Assembly (NCBI RefSeq): GCF_018139685.1
Contig: NZ_JAGSPN010000001.1
Span: 558,001-622,000, forward strand
Direction: 5' to 3'
Length of the DNA stretch: 64,000 nt
DNA from: Cognatundibacterium luofuense
GTDB lineage: Bacteria; Pseudomonadota; Gammaproteobacteria; Burkholderiales; Burkholderiaceae_D
In this document: in pieces, positions 29,753-38,913 of the stretch
Position numbering within the stretch: the stretch's first letter is position 1
Layout of the letters: each line of letters opens with the position of its first letter
Notes under the pieces: model-generated
What the model was told of the DNA's origin: nothing
Database searches by the model: none
Seen by the model: only the letters and a program-made list of their open reading frames with translations
Made by a program: the position numbers and the translations under genes

Positions 29753-32038
29753 ATGTTGAAATCAGAAACATCTGCGCAAACCGCCTTCAGTGGCAGCCGG
29801 GAAAATCCGGAGGCACTGTTGCAGGCGCTGGTTTCTGTGGCGACCCATCTGATGCTGGCGCAGGTAGATGCTTTTTCCGGGCGTTTATCGAATGCTTTGC
29901 TGGCCCATTCTGAATCGGCCCACGATTCGCGTGAAGCCAGCCTGAGCTTTGGTGCCGGACAACTGATCAAAAAAAATACCTACGCTTACTACTATCTGGT
30001 GTCTGCCGAGCTGGAAAAAGCCTTCCGTCGCGAAACCGCTGTATTACTCGGAAAAGCAGCCGGTGCAGCCAGCAATGCGTCTGAAGATGAGCTGAGTCTG
30101 GTCAGCTATGAAGAAATGGATAAGAAGCTGGCGTTCAGCCGCGCCGCACGTGCGGTGGAATTGCAGGCTGCCGAGCAGTATGCAGCGCTGAATATGCGCT
30201 TTGCCAGCTTATTGCAGAAAGATGCGCTGAGCATCGCCCAGAATCCTTATCGTCCTGAAGTGATCCTGCATGCCTTGTGGGATGCATGGTGTCAGTTTGA
30301 TCCTGAACAGGGCACGCACGGATTGGTGCTGCCGCTGCTGAACGCCGATATTTTGTTTGATCTGACCCCGGTGCTGCATGAACTGAATCAGCATCTGGTC
30401 AGCAAAGGTATTTTGCCGGACTTGCAGGATTCTTACCGCGTCCGCCGAACCCGCAGTGCCGATAAAAAAGCGGCTGATGACGGTGAACGTCTGCGCCAGT
30501 TTTTGTCCGGCGCCACAGACAACGCAGTACCTGCCGTCGCTGCAGGCGGACAGGGTGCGCAGGCGGGACAGGGTGTTCAGGGTAATGCGGCTTTCGGGAT
30601 GCCCGGTCAGGCAGGATCTGCCGCTGGTACGGCGGGTGTTACCGGCGCTATGGGTGCAGCCGGTGCCGGAATCAGCAGTGCTGCCAGCGCCGCAGGATTA
30701 CAGCAGTTATCCGCATTACAAAACAGTCAGGCACTGATGCAATGGCTGTCGCAGGAGCAGGGTCCTGTCAGTCTGGCACGCATGCGCGAGCAAATGCCGG
30801 AAGCCTTCCATCAGGGCGTTGCGCCGCAAACGCTGGAAGTGCTGTCGCAAGTTTTTGACGAAGTATTCCGCAACGATGAAATTCCGGTTGCCGTTAAACA
30901 ACTGATTTCTCTGCTGCAGATTCCGGTGCTGAAAGCAGCCATGCTGGATCAGCAGTTTTTCTTTAACACCCAGCATCCGGCGCGCCGTTTGATCGATGCA
31001 TTGTCGCGTTTCAGCCCCGGTGTGGATGAAACAAAAGCAGCACAAGACCCTTTGCTGCAAAGCATGCAAAAGCATGTGGAGCGCGTCACCCGCGAATTCG
31101 ATCAGGAAGTCGCGCTGTTCGATGAAGCGCTGCGCGATCTGGAAGCCGAAGTGGCTTCTCAGGAAAAAGCGGCTGAACAAGCCTTACAGGCACCGATACG
31201 CAGTGCCTTGCGCAAAGAAAAAATCCGTCAGGCCACTGTGACGGCGAATCACGAAGTGGAATTGCGCGTTGGCAGCGGTGAAATCGTCGCGTTTGTCGAA
31301 ACCTTTCTGGAAAACCGCTGGGTCAAAGTGCTGACGCTGGCGTACAGCGTGCAGGATGAAAAACCGCAAGCGGTGGAAGATGCGATCCGCACCATGGATG
31401 ATCTGATCTGGAGCGTGAAGCCGAAGATCACGATGCCGGAACGGCAGGAATTATTGCGCCGTTTGCCCGCGATTCTGGCGCGTCTGAATAAATGGCTGAG
31501 TCTGATTAAATGGGATGACGCGGATCGCGTCCGTTTCTTTGCAGAACTGGCGGAATGCCACGCCTCGATTGTGCGTGCGCCGCTGGAATTGTCGCCGGAT
31601 CGTCAGCTTGAACTGGCCGTGGAAGCCGCGCAGCGTGCCGCCGAACGCCGTCTGGAAAAACGTGCTGAAGCCGAACGTAAAACGCAGGAAGAGCAGGTGG
31701 CGCAACAGGAAACCTCGCAAGACCCGTATGTGCAACTGGTCGAGCAACTGGAGCGCGGTATCTGGCTGGCCTTGCAGCGTGATGGTTTGCCGGAACCGGT
31801 GCGTGTACGACTGGCCTGGGTCAGCCCGATGCGCAGCCTGTATATTTTCACGACAGTACAGAAAGATCAGACTTTCTCTTTATCCACACAGGAAGTGCAG
31901 CAGGCTTTCCGCTCGGGACAGGCGCGTTTGCTGGAAGTCGAAAAAATCATGGACCGCGCTTTGCAGGAAGTGGTGCAACGCTTGCCGGAAGCCGCTGCCG
32001 ACAACCCGGAACCTGAATTGCAGGAAGCCTCCGCCTGA
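29753..32038 (+). CDS. DUF1631 family protein
   Basis: Large cytoplasmic protein of unknown function, 761 residues from the ATG at 29753; the frame is open to 29654 through non-ATG codons. N-terminal helical region (about 1-250), a Gly/Ala/Gln-rich low-complexity linker (about 255-320), a central DUF1631 helical domain, a long charged coiled-coil-prone stretch (about 620-665), and a C-terminal beta-rich segment (about 680-740) resembling a PilZ-like barrel. The c-di-GMP-binding RxxxR motif of true PilZ domains is not evident. It stands alone, with its own upstream region. Confidence 0.83.
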   Translation: MLKSETSAQTAFSGSRENPEALLQALVSVATHLMLAQVDAFSGRLSNALLAHSESAHDSREASLSFGAGQLIKKNTYAYYYLVSAELEKAFRRETAVLLGKAAGAASNASEDELSLVSYEEMDKKLAFSRAARAVELQAAEQYAALNMRFASLLQKDALSIAQNPYRPEVILHALWDAWCQFDPEQGTHGLVLPLLNADILFDLTPVLHELNQHLVSKGILPDLQDSYRVRRTRSADKKAADDGERLRQFLSGATDNAVPAVAAGGQGAQAGQGVQGNAAFGMPGQAGSAAGTAGVTGAMGAAGAGISSAASAAGLQQLSALQNSQALMQWLSQEQGPVSLARMREQMPEAFHQGVAPQTLEVLSQVFDEVFRNDEIPVAVKQLISLLQIPVLKAAMLDQQFFFNTQHPARRLIDALSRFSPGVDETKAAQDPLLQSMQKHVERVTREFDQEVALFDEALRDLEAEVASQEKAAEQALQAPIRSALRKEKIRQATVTANHEVELRVGSGEIVAFVETFLENRWVKVLTLAYSVQDEKPQAVEDAIRTMDDLIWSVKPKITMPERQELLRRLPAILARLNKWLSLIKWDDADRVRFFAELAECHASIVRAPLELSPDRQLELAVEAAQRAAERRLEKRAEAERKTQEEQVAQQETSQDPYVQLVEQLERGIWLALQRDGLPEPVRVRLAWVSPMRSLYIFTTVQKDQTFSLSTQEVQQAFRSGQARLLEVEKIMDRALQEVVQRLPEAAADNPEPELQEASA

Positions 32039-32304
32039 CGGCGTATCTGAGATACTGAGGCGCTAATGATCCATATCATTTGTTGCCTTTTTTACCCCTG
32101 ATTTGCTGTAAGAATTTGATTATTCACAGATTTTTCTCAGTCCGGATACCCCGCAGTATGATTTCGGGTATAATCCCGCGCTCTGTCCAAAATTCCTCTT
32201 CAAGTCGTTTGATCGTCTGAACTTCGTCCGGGCCAGATCCGGGCGATAAAGTTTTTTTGGATTCTTTCTCTCTTAGGTTGGTGAAAATTAATTTGGGGGT
32301 GGGG
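32039..32304 (+). promoter_or_regulatory. Leader region of the Rieske oxygenase gene
   Basis: A TATAAT -10-like element lies at 32169-32174, with no clear -35. It would give a roughly 125-base 5' leader with several short inverted repeats (for example around CCGGGCC...GGGCG near 32230). No gene is seen here. Confidence 0.4.
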
Positions 32305-33405
32305 ATGTCCGATCTGGCTTCTTTGTCTAAACTCGCGCGTTCTGACGCGCAACTTCCGGTCAACGTATATTTTGATGAAACGCTGTTACAGCGTGAAATC
32401 AAAGAACTTTTTCAGGCAGGTCCACGCTACGTCGGCCATGAGCTCATGGTGCCGAATGTCGGTGACTTTGCGACACTGCAAGCTGAAAACGAAGGCCGTA
32501 TGCTGGTTCGCAGCCCACAGGGCATAGAACTGATGTCCAACGTTTGCCGTCACCGGCAGGCGCTGATGTTTAAAGGCCGCGGTAATGCAGACAACATCGT
32601 TTGTCCGCTGCATCGCTGGACCTATGATTTAAAAGGTGAACTGATCGGCGCGCCGCACTTTGCCGACACGCCTTGCATGCATCTGAAACGCACACCGTTA
32701 CAAAACTGGAATGGCTTGCTGTTCGAGCAAAACGGTTACAACGTGATGGAACGCATGGCCACACTGAGTGTGACCAAAGACCTCGATTTTTCCGGCTATA
32801 TGCTGGATCACGTGGAAGTGCATGAATGTGATTACAACTGGAAGACTTTCATTGAAGTCTATCTGGAAGATTATCACGTCGAGCCTTTCCATCCGGGTCT
32901 GGGTAACTTCGTGACCTGTTCTGATCTGCGCTGGGAATTCGGTGAAGATTACAGCGTGCAGACCGTTGGTGTGAATGCCGGTTTGCGCCGCTCCGGTTCG
33001 CCGGTGTATCAGCGCTGGCAGGAACAGCTGATGAAGTTCCGCAACGGTGAAGCACCGAAATACGGTGCGATCTGGCTGACGCTGTATCCGAACATCATGG
33101 TGGAGTGGTATCCGCATGTGCTGGTAGTGTCCACGCTGTGGCCAACGGCTACCGGTAAAACCCGTAACGTGGTGGAGTTCTACTATCCGGAAGAAATCGT
33201 GCTGTTCGAGCGCGAATTCATCGAAGCAGAACGTGCTGCGTATATGGAAACCTGTATCGAAGACGATGAAATCGGTATCCGCATGGATCAGGGCCGCAAA
33301 GCCTTGTTTGATCGCGGTGAAAATGAAGTCGGGCCTTATCAGTCGCCAATGGAAGATGGTATGCAGCACTTCCATGAATGGTATCGCCGCAAAATGCAGT
33401 TCTGA
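32305..33405 (+). CDS. Rieske non-heme iron oxygenase, alpha subunit type
   Basis: Predicted aromatic-ring-hydroxylating or related Rieske oxygenase, 366 residues. Rieske cluster ligands: C81 and H83 (CRH), C100 and H103 (CPLH). Mononuclear iron ligands H191 and H196 in EDYHVEPFH, with a later aspartate near the EDDEIGIRMDQG segment. The frame is open to 32257 with a TTG, but the ATG at 32305 follows a G-rich ribosome-binding region. No reductase, ferredoxin or beta subunit is adjacent, so the electron donor and substrate are unknown. Confidence 0.9.
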   Translation: MSDLASLSKLARSDAQLPVNVYFDETLLQREIKELFQAGPRYVGHELMVPNVGDFATLQAENEGRMLVRSPQGIELMSNVCRHRQALMFKGRGNADNIVCPLHRWTYDLKGELIGAPHFADTPCMHLKRTPLQNWNGLLFEQNGYNVMERMATLSVTKDLDFSGYMLDHVEVHECDYNWKTFIEVYLEDYHVEPFHPGLGNFVTCSDLRWEFGEDYSVQTVGVNAGLRRSGSPVYQRWQEQLMKFRNGEAPKYGAIWLTLYPNIMVEWYPHVLVVSTLWPTATGKTRNVVEFYYPEEIVLFEREFIEAERAAYMETCIEDDEIGIRMDQGRKALFDRGENEVGPYQSPMEDGMQHFHEWYRRKMQF

Positions 33406-33424
33406 AATACAACCGTTACACAAT

Positions 33425-33447
33425 AAAGGGAGGCCAGGCCTCCCTTT
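33425..33447 (+). terminator. Probable terminator after the Rieske gene
   Basis: AAAGGGAGGCC and GGCCTCCCTTT form a near-perfect hairpin 19 bases after the stop, followed by TGTTATT. The next gene starts 21 bases later, so some read-through is possible. Confidence 0.75.
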
Positions 33448-33468
33448 GTTATTGGAAGAAAGCAAGTT

Positions 33469-34359
33469 ATGCAGTCGCTGTGGATGCTGGTCGCCAGTCT
33501 GTTATTTTCTGTGATGAGTGTGTGCGTCAAGCTGGCGTCTGCGCAATATTCCACCTCTGAAATTGTCTGTTACCGCGGCCTGATCGGCATGCTGATACTG
33601 GGCAGTCTGCTGCGTCTGCACGGCGGCACGCTGCGCACTACGATGGGCGCATCGCATTTCTGGCGCGGCCTGGTTGGTGTGGCGGCATTGTGGTTGTGGT
33701 TTTTTGCGATTGGCCAGTTACCGCTGGCAATGGCCGTCACACTGAATGCGATGTCGCCACTGTGGATTGCCGCGATGTTATTCACCGCGTCTTTGCGCAA
33801 AGGCCGTAACCTGCCGGACTGGCGACTGGTACTGGCGATCCTGATGGGCTTTGCCGGTGTGATTCTGCTGCTGCAACCGAGTATCCATGCCAGCCAGTGG
33901 GTGGGCGGTGTGCTGGCGCTGATTTCCGGTGTTCTTGCAGCGCTGGCGTATATGCAGGTGCGTGATATGGGTTTGCGCGGCGAGCCGGAATACCGCGTCG
34001 TGTTTTACTTTTGTCTGACCTGCGCGGTGGCTGGCATGGCGGGAACATGGCTGTTACCCGGTCATCCGGATCAGATCAGCTGGCACAGCCACGACCTGCG
34101 CGGCACCGTGTTGCTGCTGGCAATAGGCGTGACAGCCGTGGCGGCGCAAATGGCGATGACCCGCGCTTACCGTCTCGGTAACACCTTGCTGGTCGCGAAT
34201 CTGCAATATCTGGGCATTGTATTTTCCAGCATCTGGGATTTGCTGATCTGGAACGATCCGCTCAGCGGCCTCAGCTGGATAGGCATACTGGTGATTCTGG
34301 GCAGTGGTTCGCTGGCCAGCTTTTACAACTACCGCCAGCAACAGGCGGCGCGGCGCTGA
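33469..34359 (+). CDS. DMT-superfamily (EamA) transporter
   Basis: Inner-membrane drug/metabolite exporter-type protein of 296 residues with about ten membrane helices in two EamA repeats (about 5-135 and 150-285). The substrate cannot be told from sequence. It follows the Rieske oxygenase by 63 bases with a hairpin between. The C-terminus is basic and short. Confidence 0.9.
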   Translation: MQSLWMLVASLLFSVMSVCVKLASAQYSTSEIVCYRGLIGMLILGSLLRLHGGTLRTTMGASHFWRGLVGVAALWLWFFAIGQLPLAMAVTLNAMSPLWIAAMLFTASLRKGRNLPDWRLVLAILMGFAGVILLLQPSIHASQWVGGVLALISGVLAALAYMQVRDMGLRGEPEYRVVFYFCLTCAVAGMAGTWLLPGHPDQISWHSHDLRGTVLLLAIGVTAVAAQMAMTRAYRLGNTLLVANLQYLGIVFSSIWDLLIWNDPLSGLSWIGILVILGSGSLASFYNYRQQQAARR

Positions 34360-34554
34360 TACCATGCTGATCATCCACTGACATCGCGCTGATATCGCGC
34401 TGACAAGGCGCGATATTGGGGTAAAACAGACAAACTGCGGTTTGTCCCCGTCCGTAACTGACCACACAGCAACAAGCTGACATAAGATGCCAGCAGGTGC
34501 GCACTCTCAACGCAGCACCTGCCACGCTTCCCTTTTTATCAAAGGAATTGTCAG
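34360..34554 (+). other. Gap with two inverted repeats before the DUF389 gene
   Basis: GACAAAC-TGCG-GTTTGTC at 34429-34446 and a longer pair GCAGGTGC (34493-34500) / GCACCTGC (34515-34522), the latter followed at some distance by CCCTTTTT. Neither is a typical terminator; both may fold in the leader of the next gene. A short tandem ATCGCGCTGAT repeat occurs near 34385. Confidence 0.45.
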
Positions 34555-35976
34555 ATGAATGCACCCGAACCACTGCAAACGGCAGCGGATAATCCGCCCG
34601 GATTCTGGCGTGATCTGCGCCAGCGTTTTCACCTGAACAGCGATAAAGCCGATGACCGGCAGATTGACGAAACCATACGCGCCGGTGTGTCGCTGAGTGG
34701 CAGCAATCTGTGGGCGCTGATTTGCGCGATTCTGCTGGCATCCATCGGACTGAACGTCAATTCTGCATCGGCGATTATCGGTGCCATGCTGATCTCCCCG
34801 CTGATGGGGCCTATCGTCGGTGCCGGTTACGGTATCGCGATTTATGATTTTGCGCTGGTGCGCAAATCCTTAAAAAATCTTGCGATTGCTTCGCTGGTTA
34901 GCCTGCTGGCATCCGGTATGTATTTCTTTGTCAGCCCGCTGGGCGAAGCGCAATCTGAATTGCTGGCACGTACCAGCCCGACACTGTGGGATGTGCTGAT
35001 TGCACTGGCTGGCGGTGTGGTCGGCGTGATCGGTGCAACCCGCAAAGACAAAGGCAATGTGATTCCCGGTGTTGCCATTGCCACTGCACTGATGCCGCCT
35101 TTATGTACCGCTGGTTTCGGGCTGGCCCATGGCAACTGGTCATTCATGCTCGGCGCGCTGTATCTGTTTTCAATTAACAGCGTCTTCATTGCGTTTGCCA
35201 CGCTGACTATGCTGTCGCTGATGTTGCCGCGTGAAAGTCGTCAGGCAGATCAGCGCACCCAGTATCAGGTAAGACGCAGCGTGACCGGCATCGTTGCGCT
35301 GACTGCGATTCCCTCCATTTTTCTGGCCTATGATCTTGTCAGCAAAGAAGTGTTTCAGCAAAGAGCACGCCAGTTTATTGCAGCGGAGATTCAGCCGGAA
35401 CAGGCCGTCATCGCGGAACGCCGCATTCAGCCGGAGCAACGCAGCATCAGCCTGAAACTGGTCGGACAATGGCAGACTGAAAGTATGATCCGCAACTGGC
35501 AGAAAAAACTGGCGGATTATCAGTTGCAGGACACCAGACTCGACATCACACAGGCCGGACAGCGCCCGCTCGATCTGGCATCACTGCGGCAAGCCGTGAT
35601 GAACGATCCTGCATTGGTGCAGCGCCAGAATGAAAAAGATGTGCTGATACAGCGCCTGCAACAGCAACTCAGCCAGCAGCAAACGCAGCAACAGCAGCAA
35701 CGACAATTGTATGCTGCGCTGGCAGACGAAATCCGGGCGCAGTATCCGCAAGTCAGCACAGTCAGAATCAGCCGTTTTTCTGATTCTGAAAAAACAGATA
35801 ATAAAGACAGTGGCGCGCCGCCCGAACTCATCACAATGATAGACAGCACACAGGCGCTGAGCCGTGATGAACAGCAACGTTTGCAGCGCTGGCTTGCCGT
35901 GCGTTTGCAACATCCGGCGTTGCATATTCTGGTACGTCATGGCAGTAACAGCAGTTATCTGCCGCCAGCGTCCTGA
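34555..35976 (+). CDS. DUF389 family membrane protein
   Basis: 473 residues. A short cytoplasmic N-terminus, then the DUF389 membrane core (about 50-270, about seven helices) with the characteristic SASAIIGAMLISPLMGPIVG segment, then a soluble C-terminal part with a Gln-rich coiled coil (about 355-395) and a globular tail. Function is unknown for the family. AAAGGAATTG precedes the ATG. Confidence 0.88.
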   Translation: MNAPEPLQTAADNPPGFWRDLRQRFHLNSDKADDRQIDETIRAGVSLSGSNLWALICAILLASIGLNVNSASAIIGAMLISPLMGPIVGAGYGIAIYDFALVRKSLKNLAIASLVSLLASGMYFFVSPLGEAQSELLARTSPTLWDVLIALAGGVVGVIGATRKDKGNVIPGVAIATALMPPLCTAGFGLAHGNWSFMLGALYLFSINSVFIAFATLTMLSLMLPRESRQADQRTQYQVRRSVTGIVALTAIPSIFLAYDLVSKEVFQQRARQFIAAEIQPEQAVIAERRIQPEQRSISLKLVGQWQTESMIRNWQKKLADYQLQDTRLDITQAGQRPLDLASLRQAVMNDPALVQRQNEKDVLIQRLQQQLSQQQTQQQQQRQLYAALADEIRAQYPQVSTVRISRFSDSEKTDNKDSGAPPELITMIDSTQALSRDEQQRLQRWLAVRLQHPALHILVRHGSNSSYLPPAS

Positions 35977-36027
35977 TCTGCATAAGGCTTGGTAAAATCT
36001 CCGCTTATTACCCCGAAAGGAGCACGC

Positions 36028-36870
36028 ATGTTTTCCACTCTGATTTCCGTTACGCAATTACAAGCACTGAGCAGCAGTGCGACACCGCTGGTGTTGCTGG
36101 ATTGCCGCCACGAATTGCTGAATCCGCGTGCAGGGGCAGATGCTTATGCACAGGGCCATTTGCCCGGTGCTTTGTTTGTGGATATTGATACGCAGTTGTC
36201 CGCGCCGAAAGATGGCCCGGTATTTCGCGGCCGTCATCCGCTGCCATCCAAAGAACAATTTATTCAGACCATGCGCGCACTCGGCATTTCCGATCAGACA
36301 CAAGTGATTGCCTACGATGCGCACGGCGGTATGTTTGCCGCGCGTTTATGGTGGATGCTGCGCTGGGTGGGACACGCTGCCGTTGCGGTACTGGACGGCG
36401 GACTGGCTGCATGGCAAAACGCAGGCTTGCCGCTGACGACCGACGTACCGGTCGCTGCCACAGGTTCGCTGAATCTGAAACCGGCGCTGACGGCGCAGGT
36501 TGATGTCGGATTTCTGGTTACCAATCTGAGCACCGGTGCGCTGCAAGTGGTGGATGCGCGTGCGCCGGACCGCTTCCGTGGTCAGAACGAAACCATCGAT
36601 CCGGTCGGCGGCCACATTCCGGGCGCGATTAACCGCTTCTTCAAAGACAATCTGCAAGCCGATGGCAGCTTTAAACCCGCCGAGCAATTACGCGCCGAAT
36701 GGCAAGCAATTCTGCCTGCCATCACTTCCGCCGTGATGCAATGCGGCTCCGGCGTCACCGCCTGCCACAACCTGCTGGCCCTGGAACATGCCGGTCTGCC
36801 CGGCGCGGCGCTGTACCCCGGCTCATGGAGCGAATGGTGCGCCGACCCGTCCCGCCCGGTCGCGACCTGA
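36028..36870 (+). CDS. 3-mercaptopyruvate sulfurtransferase-like protein
   Basis: Two-domain rhodanese of 280 residues. The N-terminal domain is inactive (no Cys in the loop near 97-101); the C-terminal loop is CGSGVTA with catalytic C239. In the family, CG(S/T)GVT favours 3-mercaptopyruvate, whereas CRKGVT is typical of thiosulfate sulfurtransferases. The frame opens at 35989, but GAAAGGAG 6 bases before the ATG at 36028 fixes the start. A terminator follows. Confidence 0.92.
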   Translation: MFSTLISVTQLQALSSSATPLVLLDCRHELLNPRAGADAYAQGHLPGALFVDIDTQLSAPKDGPVFRGRHPLPSKEQFIQTMRALGISDQTQVIAYDAHGGMFAARLWWMLRWVGHAAVAVLDGGLAAWQNAGLPLTTDVPVAATGSLNLKPALTAQVDVGFLVTNLSTGALQVVDARAPDRFRGQNETIDPVGGHIPGAINRFFKDNLQADGSFKPAEQLRAEWQAILPAITSAVMQCGSGVTACHNLLALEHAGLPGAALYPGSWSEWCADPSRPVAT

Positions 36871-36893
36871 TCCGTATCTGCATTGCCCGCAAC

Positions 36894-36925
36894 AACAGCC
36901 GGTTTGCGAACCGGCTGTTTGTTTA
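36894..36925 (+). terminator. Terminator after the sulfurtransferase gene
   Basis: AACAGCCGGTT (36894-36904) and AACCGGCTGTT (36909-36919) with a 4-base loop, followed by TGTTTAT; 24 bases after the stop. Confidence 0.85.
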
Positions 36926-36997
36926 TCGGCCACACCACAGGGTTTCAGTCATCCTGCCATAGTCTTTTGATTGCCCGAAAACCCCCGTTTTTGCCCC

Positions 36998-37081
36998 AAA
37001 TGCGGACTTCAGCACAGCGATCCGGCGGTCGTCGGCAGAAAGTCTGGTCGTCAGGAAAAGGTCAATGCGGAGATTTGCACA
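36998..37081 (+). repeat. 84-bp dispersed repeat, copy C
   Basis: Forward orientation, starting AAATGCGGACTTCAGCACAG, with the same GGTCGTCGGCAGAAAGTC centre and a second box ATGCGGAGATTTGCACA at the 65-base spacing. The first 50 bases match copy B at about 47 positions. It lies between the convergent sulfurtransferase and ZIP genes. Confidence 0.87.
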
Positions 37082-37156
37082 GCTCTGCGGGTGTTGCAGT
37101 GCTGTGCAGTGTGGGAAAACGGGTGGAAAAGCAGGTGGGAAAGCAGACTGAGAAAA

Positions 37157-37924
37157 TCAGTGGGTGACCAGTAACACCAGTCCGATACCGGCGGCGATCA
37201 GGATGACTTGCGGGATGGATTCGCGCAGGGTGGTGCGGCGCTGCATTTGCGGCATCAGATCACTGACCGCGATATAGATGAAGCCGGACGAAGCCAGCAC
37301 CATCACGTACGGAATCAGCGAACCGGCTTTTTCCAGCATCAGATAGCCAGTCACGCCGCCGACCACGCCCATCAGGCTGCTGATCAGGTTGTACAGATAA
37401 GCGCGGGTTTTGCTGAAACCGGCGTTCAGCAGCACGATGAAGTCACCGATTTCCTGCGGGATTTCATGCGCGATGATCGCAAACGCAGTGACGATGCCCA
37501 GATGCGGATTGGCCAGAAACGCGGCGGCGATCAGAATGCCGTCGGTCAGGTTGTGCATGCCATTGCCGACTAAGATCATCCAGCCCGCTTTACCGGCTTC
37601 GTGCGCGTCGTGGCCGTGTTCATGATGATGGCCATCGCCTTCGTGATGATGCGAGTGACGCAGAATCGCCGCTTTTTCCAGCAGGAAAAATGCCAGCAAA
37701 CCACCGAGCAGACAGATAAACAGCGAGCGTGTGTCCGCCCCGGATTCAAAGGCTTCCGGTAAGGCGTGCAGCAGCGAGGTCGACAGCATAATGCCGACCG
37801 ACAGGCTGACCAGACGATCGACCATGCGGGACAAAACAGCATACGAAAAAATGGCGGCGGCGGTAATGCTGATCAGCCCGGCCAGTGTGGTGGTCAGGAT
37901 GATGGAGAATAATGGGGATGAAAT
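37157..37924 (-). CDS. ZIP family metal transporter with probable AUU start
   Basis: Inner-membrane divalent metal (zinc-type) importer of about 255 residues and eight helices. The His-rich loop (HSHHHEGDGHHHEHGHD) and metal-site helices HNLTDG and HEIPQEIGD are present. ATG/TTG codons at 37825 and 37834 would omit the first membrane helix, which is encoded upstream in frame without stops (PLFSIILTTTLAGLISI). No ATG, GTG or TTG precedes that helix. An ATT at 37922-37924 lies 7 bases after AAAGG and gives the family's usual length, so it is proposed as the start. The gene is certain; the start is inferred. Confidence 0.88.
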   Translation of the reverse strand: MSSPLFSIILTTTLAGLISITAAAIFSYAVLSRMVDRLVSLSVGIMLSTSLLHALPEAFESGADTRSLFICLLGGLLAFFLLEKAAILRHSHHHEGDGHHHEHGHDAHEAGKAGWMILVGNGMHNLTDGILIAAAFLANPHLGIVTAFAIIAHEIPQEIGDFIVLLNAGFSKTRAYLYNLISSLMGVVGGVTGYLMLEKAGSLIPYVMVLASSGFIYIAVSDLMPQMQRRTTLRESIPQVILIAAGIGLVLLVTH

Positions 37925-37965
37925 TTTGTAGCCTTTGAATTTGCAACCAAGTTGCAGATTAAAGC

Positions 37966-37999
37966 ACAGCGGCCGCTATTGTGCAATTGCGGCCGCTGT
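37966..37999 (-). repeat. Perfect 11-bp inverted repeat between the hydrolase and ZIP genes
   Basis: ACAGCGGCCGC (37966-37976) and GCGGCCGCTGT (37989-37999) around a 12-base loop. It follows the hydrolase stop by 23 bases on the reverse strand, so it may be its terminator, but only GCTTTAAT follows instead of a real T-run. It would also sit in a ZIP leader, 42 bases before the proposed start. Confidence 0.6.
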
Positions 38000-38022
38000 A
38001 AAACCTTGTCAGAAGTTCAGTT

Positions 38023-38913
38023 TCAAACCGCCTGATGATCGCGCAGCCATTGCAGACAGCGCTGCCAGCCGTCACGTGCATCGGCTTCCATATAGCTCGG
38101 GCGGTAATCGGCATGGAAGGCATGGCCGGAATCCGGATAGACATGGAAGGCGGACTGGCTCTTGCCCTGCGCCAGCGCCTTTTGCATCGCTTCCACGCTG
38201 CTCAGCGGGATGCCGGTATCTTTTGCACCGTACAAGCCCAGCACCGGTACGCGCAGACCGGCGGCAATATCCACAGGATGCTGAGGATTCAGCGCAGACT
38301 GGTTACCGGTGAGGCGGCCGTACCAGGCGACACCGGCGCGGATAGACGGATTATGCGCGGCATACAGCCAGGTAATGCGGCCACCCCAGCAAAAGCCGGT
38401 AATCGCGGCGCGGCTGATGTCGCCGCCCTGGGTTTTAGTCCATGCCAGCACCGCATCCAGATCCTGCATCACTTGCTGATCCGGCACTTTGTTGATGACC
38501 TGACTGATCAGTTCGGCAATGGTCGGATACGCCGCCGGATTGCCCTGACGCACGAATAAATCCGGTGCCACCGCCAGATAACCAGCTTGCGCAAAACGGC
38601 GCGCCACATCGGCAATATGTGCGTGTACGCCAAAAATTTCGGATGTGACCAGTATCACCGGAAAATTGCTGCCCTTAGCGGGTTTAGCCAGATAGACCGG
38701 CACGGCTTGTCCTTGTACATCGACTGAAAACTGGCCGGTGACGAGGCCGGTATCCGGCGTGGTGATCATGGTTTGTGCGCAGACTGGCAAGGCTGCGGCG
38801 GCAAAGCCTGCGCCCAGTGCGGTATGTAAGAAGCGGCGGCGGCTGATGCTGTTATCGCCGCCATCGTGCTGAATCAGGCTGAAAAGATCTTGCTGGTCTT
38901 GTGAAGGTTGCAT
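38023..38913 (-). CDS. Tat-exported dienelactone-hydrolase family protein
   Basis: Alpha/beta hydrolase of 296 residues. A twin-arginine signal (SRRRFLHTALGAGF, 24-37) followed by a hydrophobic stretch ending ALPVCA predicts folded export. Catalytic triad of the DLH family: C175 in GFCWGG, D232 and H264 in DSGHAF. The frame is open upstream to 39090, but the ATG at 38913 has AGGA 8 bases before it. Substrate unknown; most relatives act on cyclic esters or are uncharacterised. Confidence 0.9.
   Translation of the reverse strand: MQPSQDQQDLFSLIQHDGGDNSISRRRFLHTALGAGFAAAALPVCAQTMITTPDTGLVTGQFSVDVQGQAVPVYLAKPAKGSNFPVILVTSEIFGVHAHIADVARRFAQAGYLAVAPDLFVRQGNPAAYPTIAELISQVINKVPDQQVMQDLDAVLAWTKTQGGDISRAAITGFCWGGRITWLYAAHNPSIRAGVAWYGRLTGNQSALNPQHPVDIAAGLRVPVLGLYGAKDTGIPLSSVEAMQKALAQGKSQSAFHVYPDSGHAFHADYRPSYMEADARDGWQRCLQWLRDHQAV

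Noticed and set aside
35640-35705. CAG/CAA-rich tandem-looking tract in the DUF389 gene
   Set aside because: It encodes a Gln-rich coiled coil in frame; not a separate repeat element.
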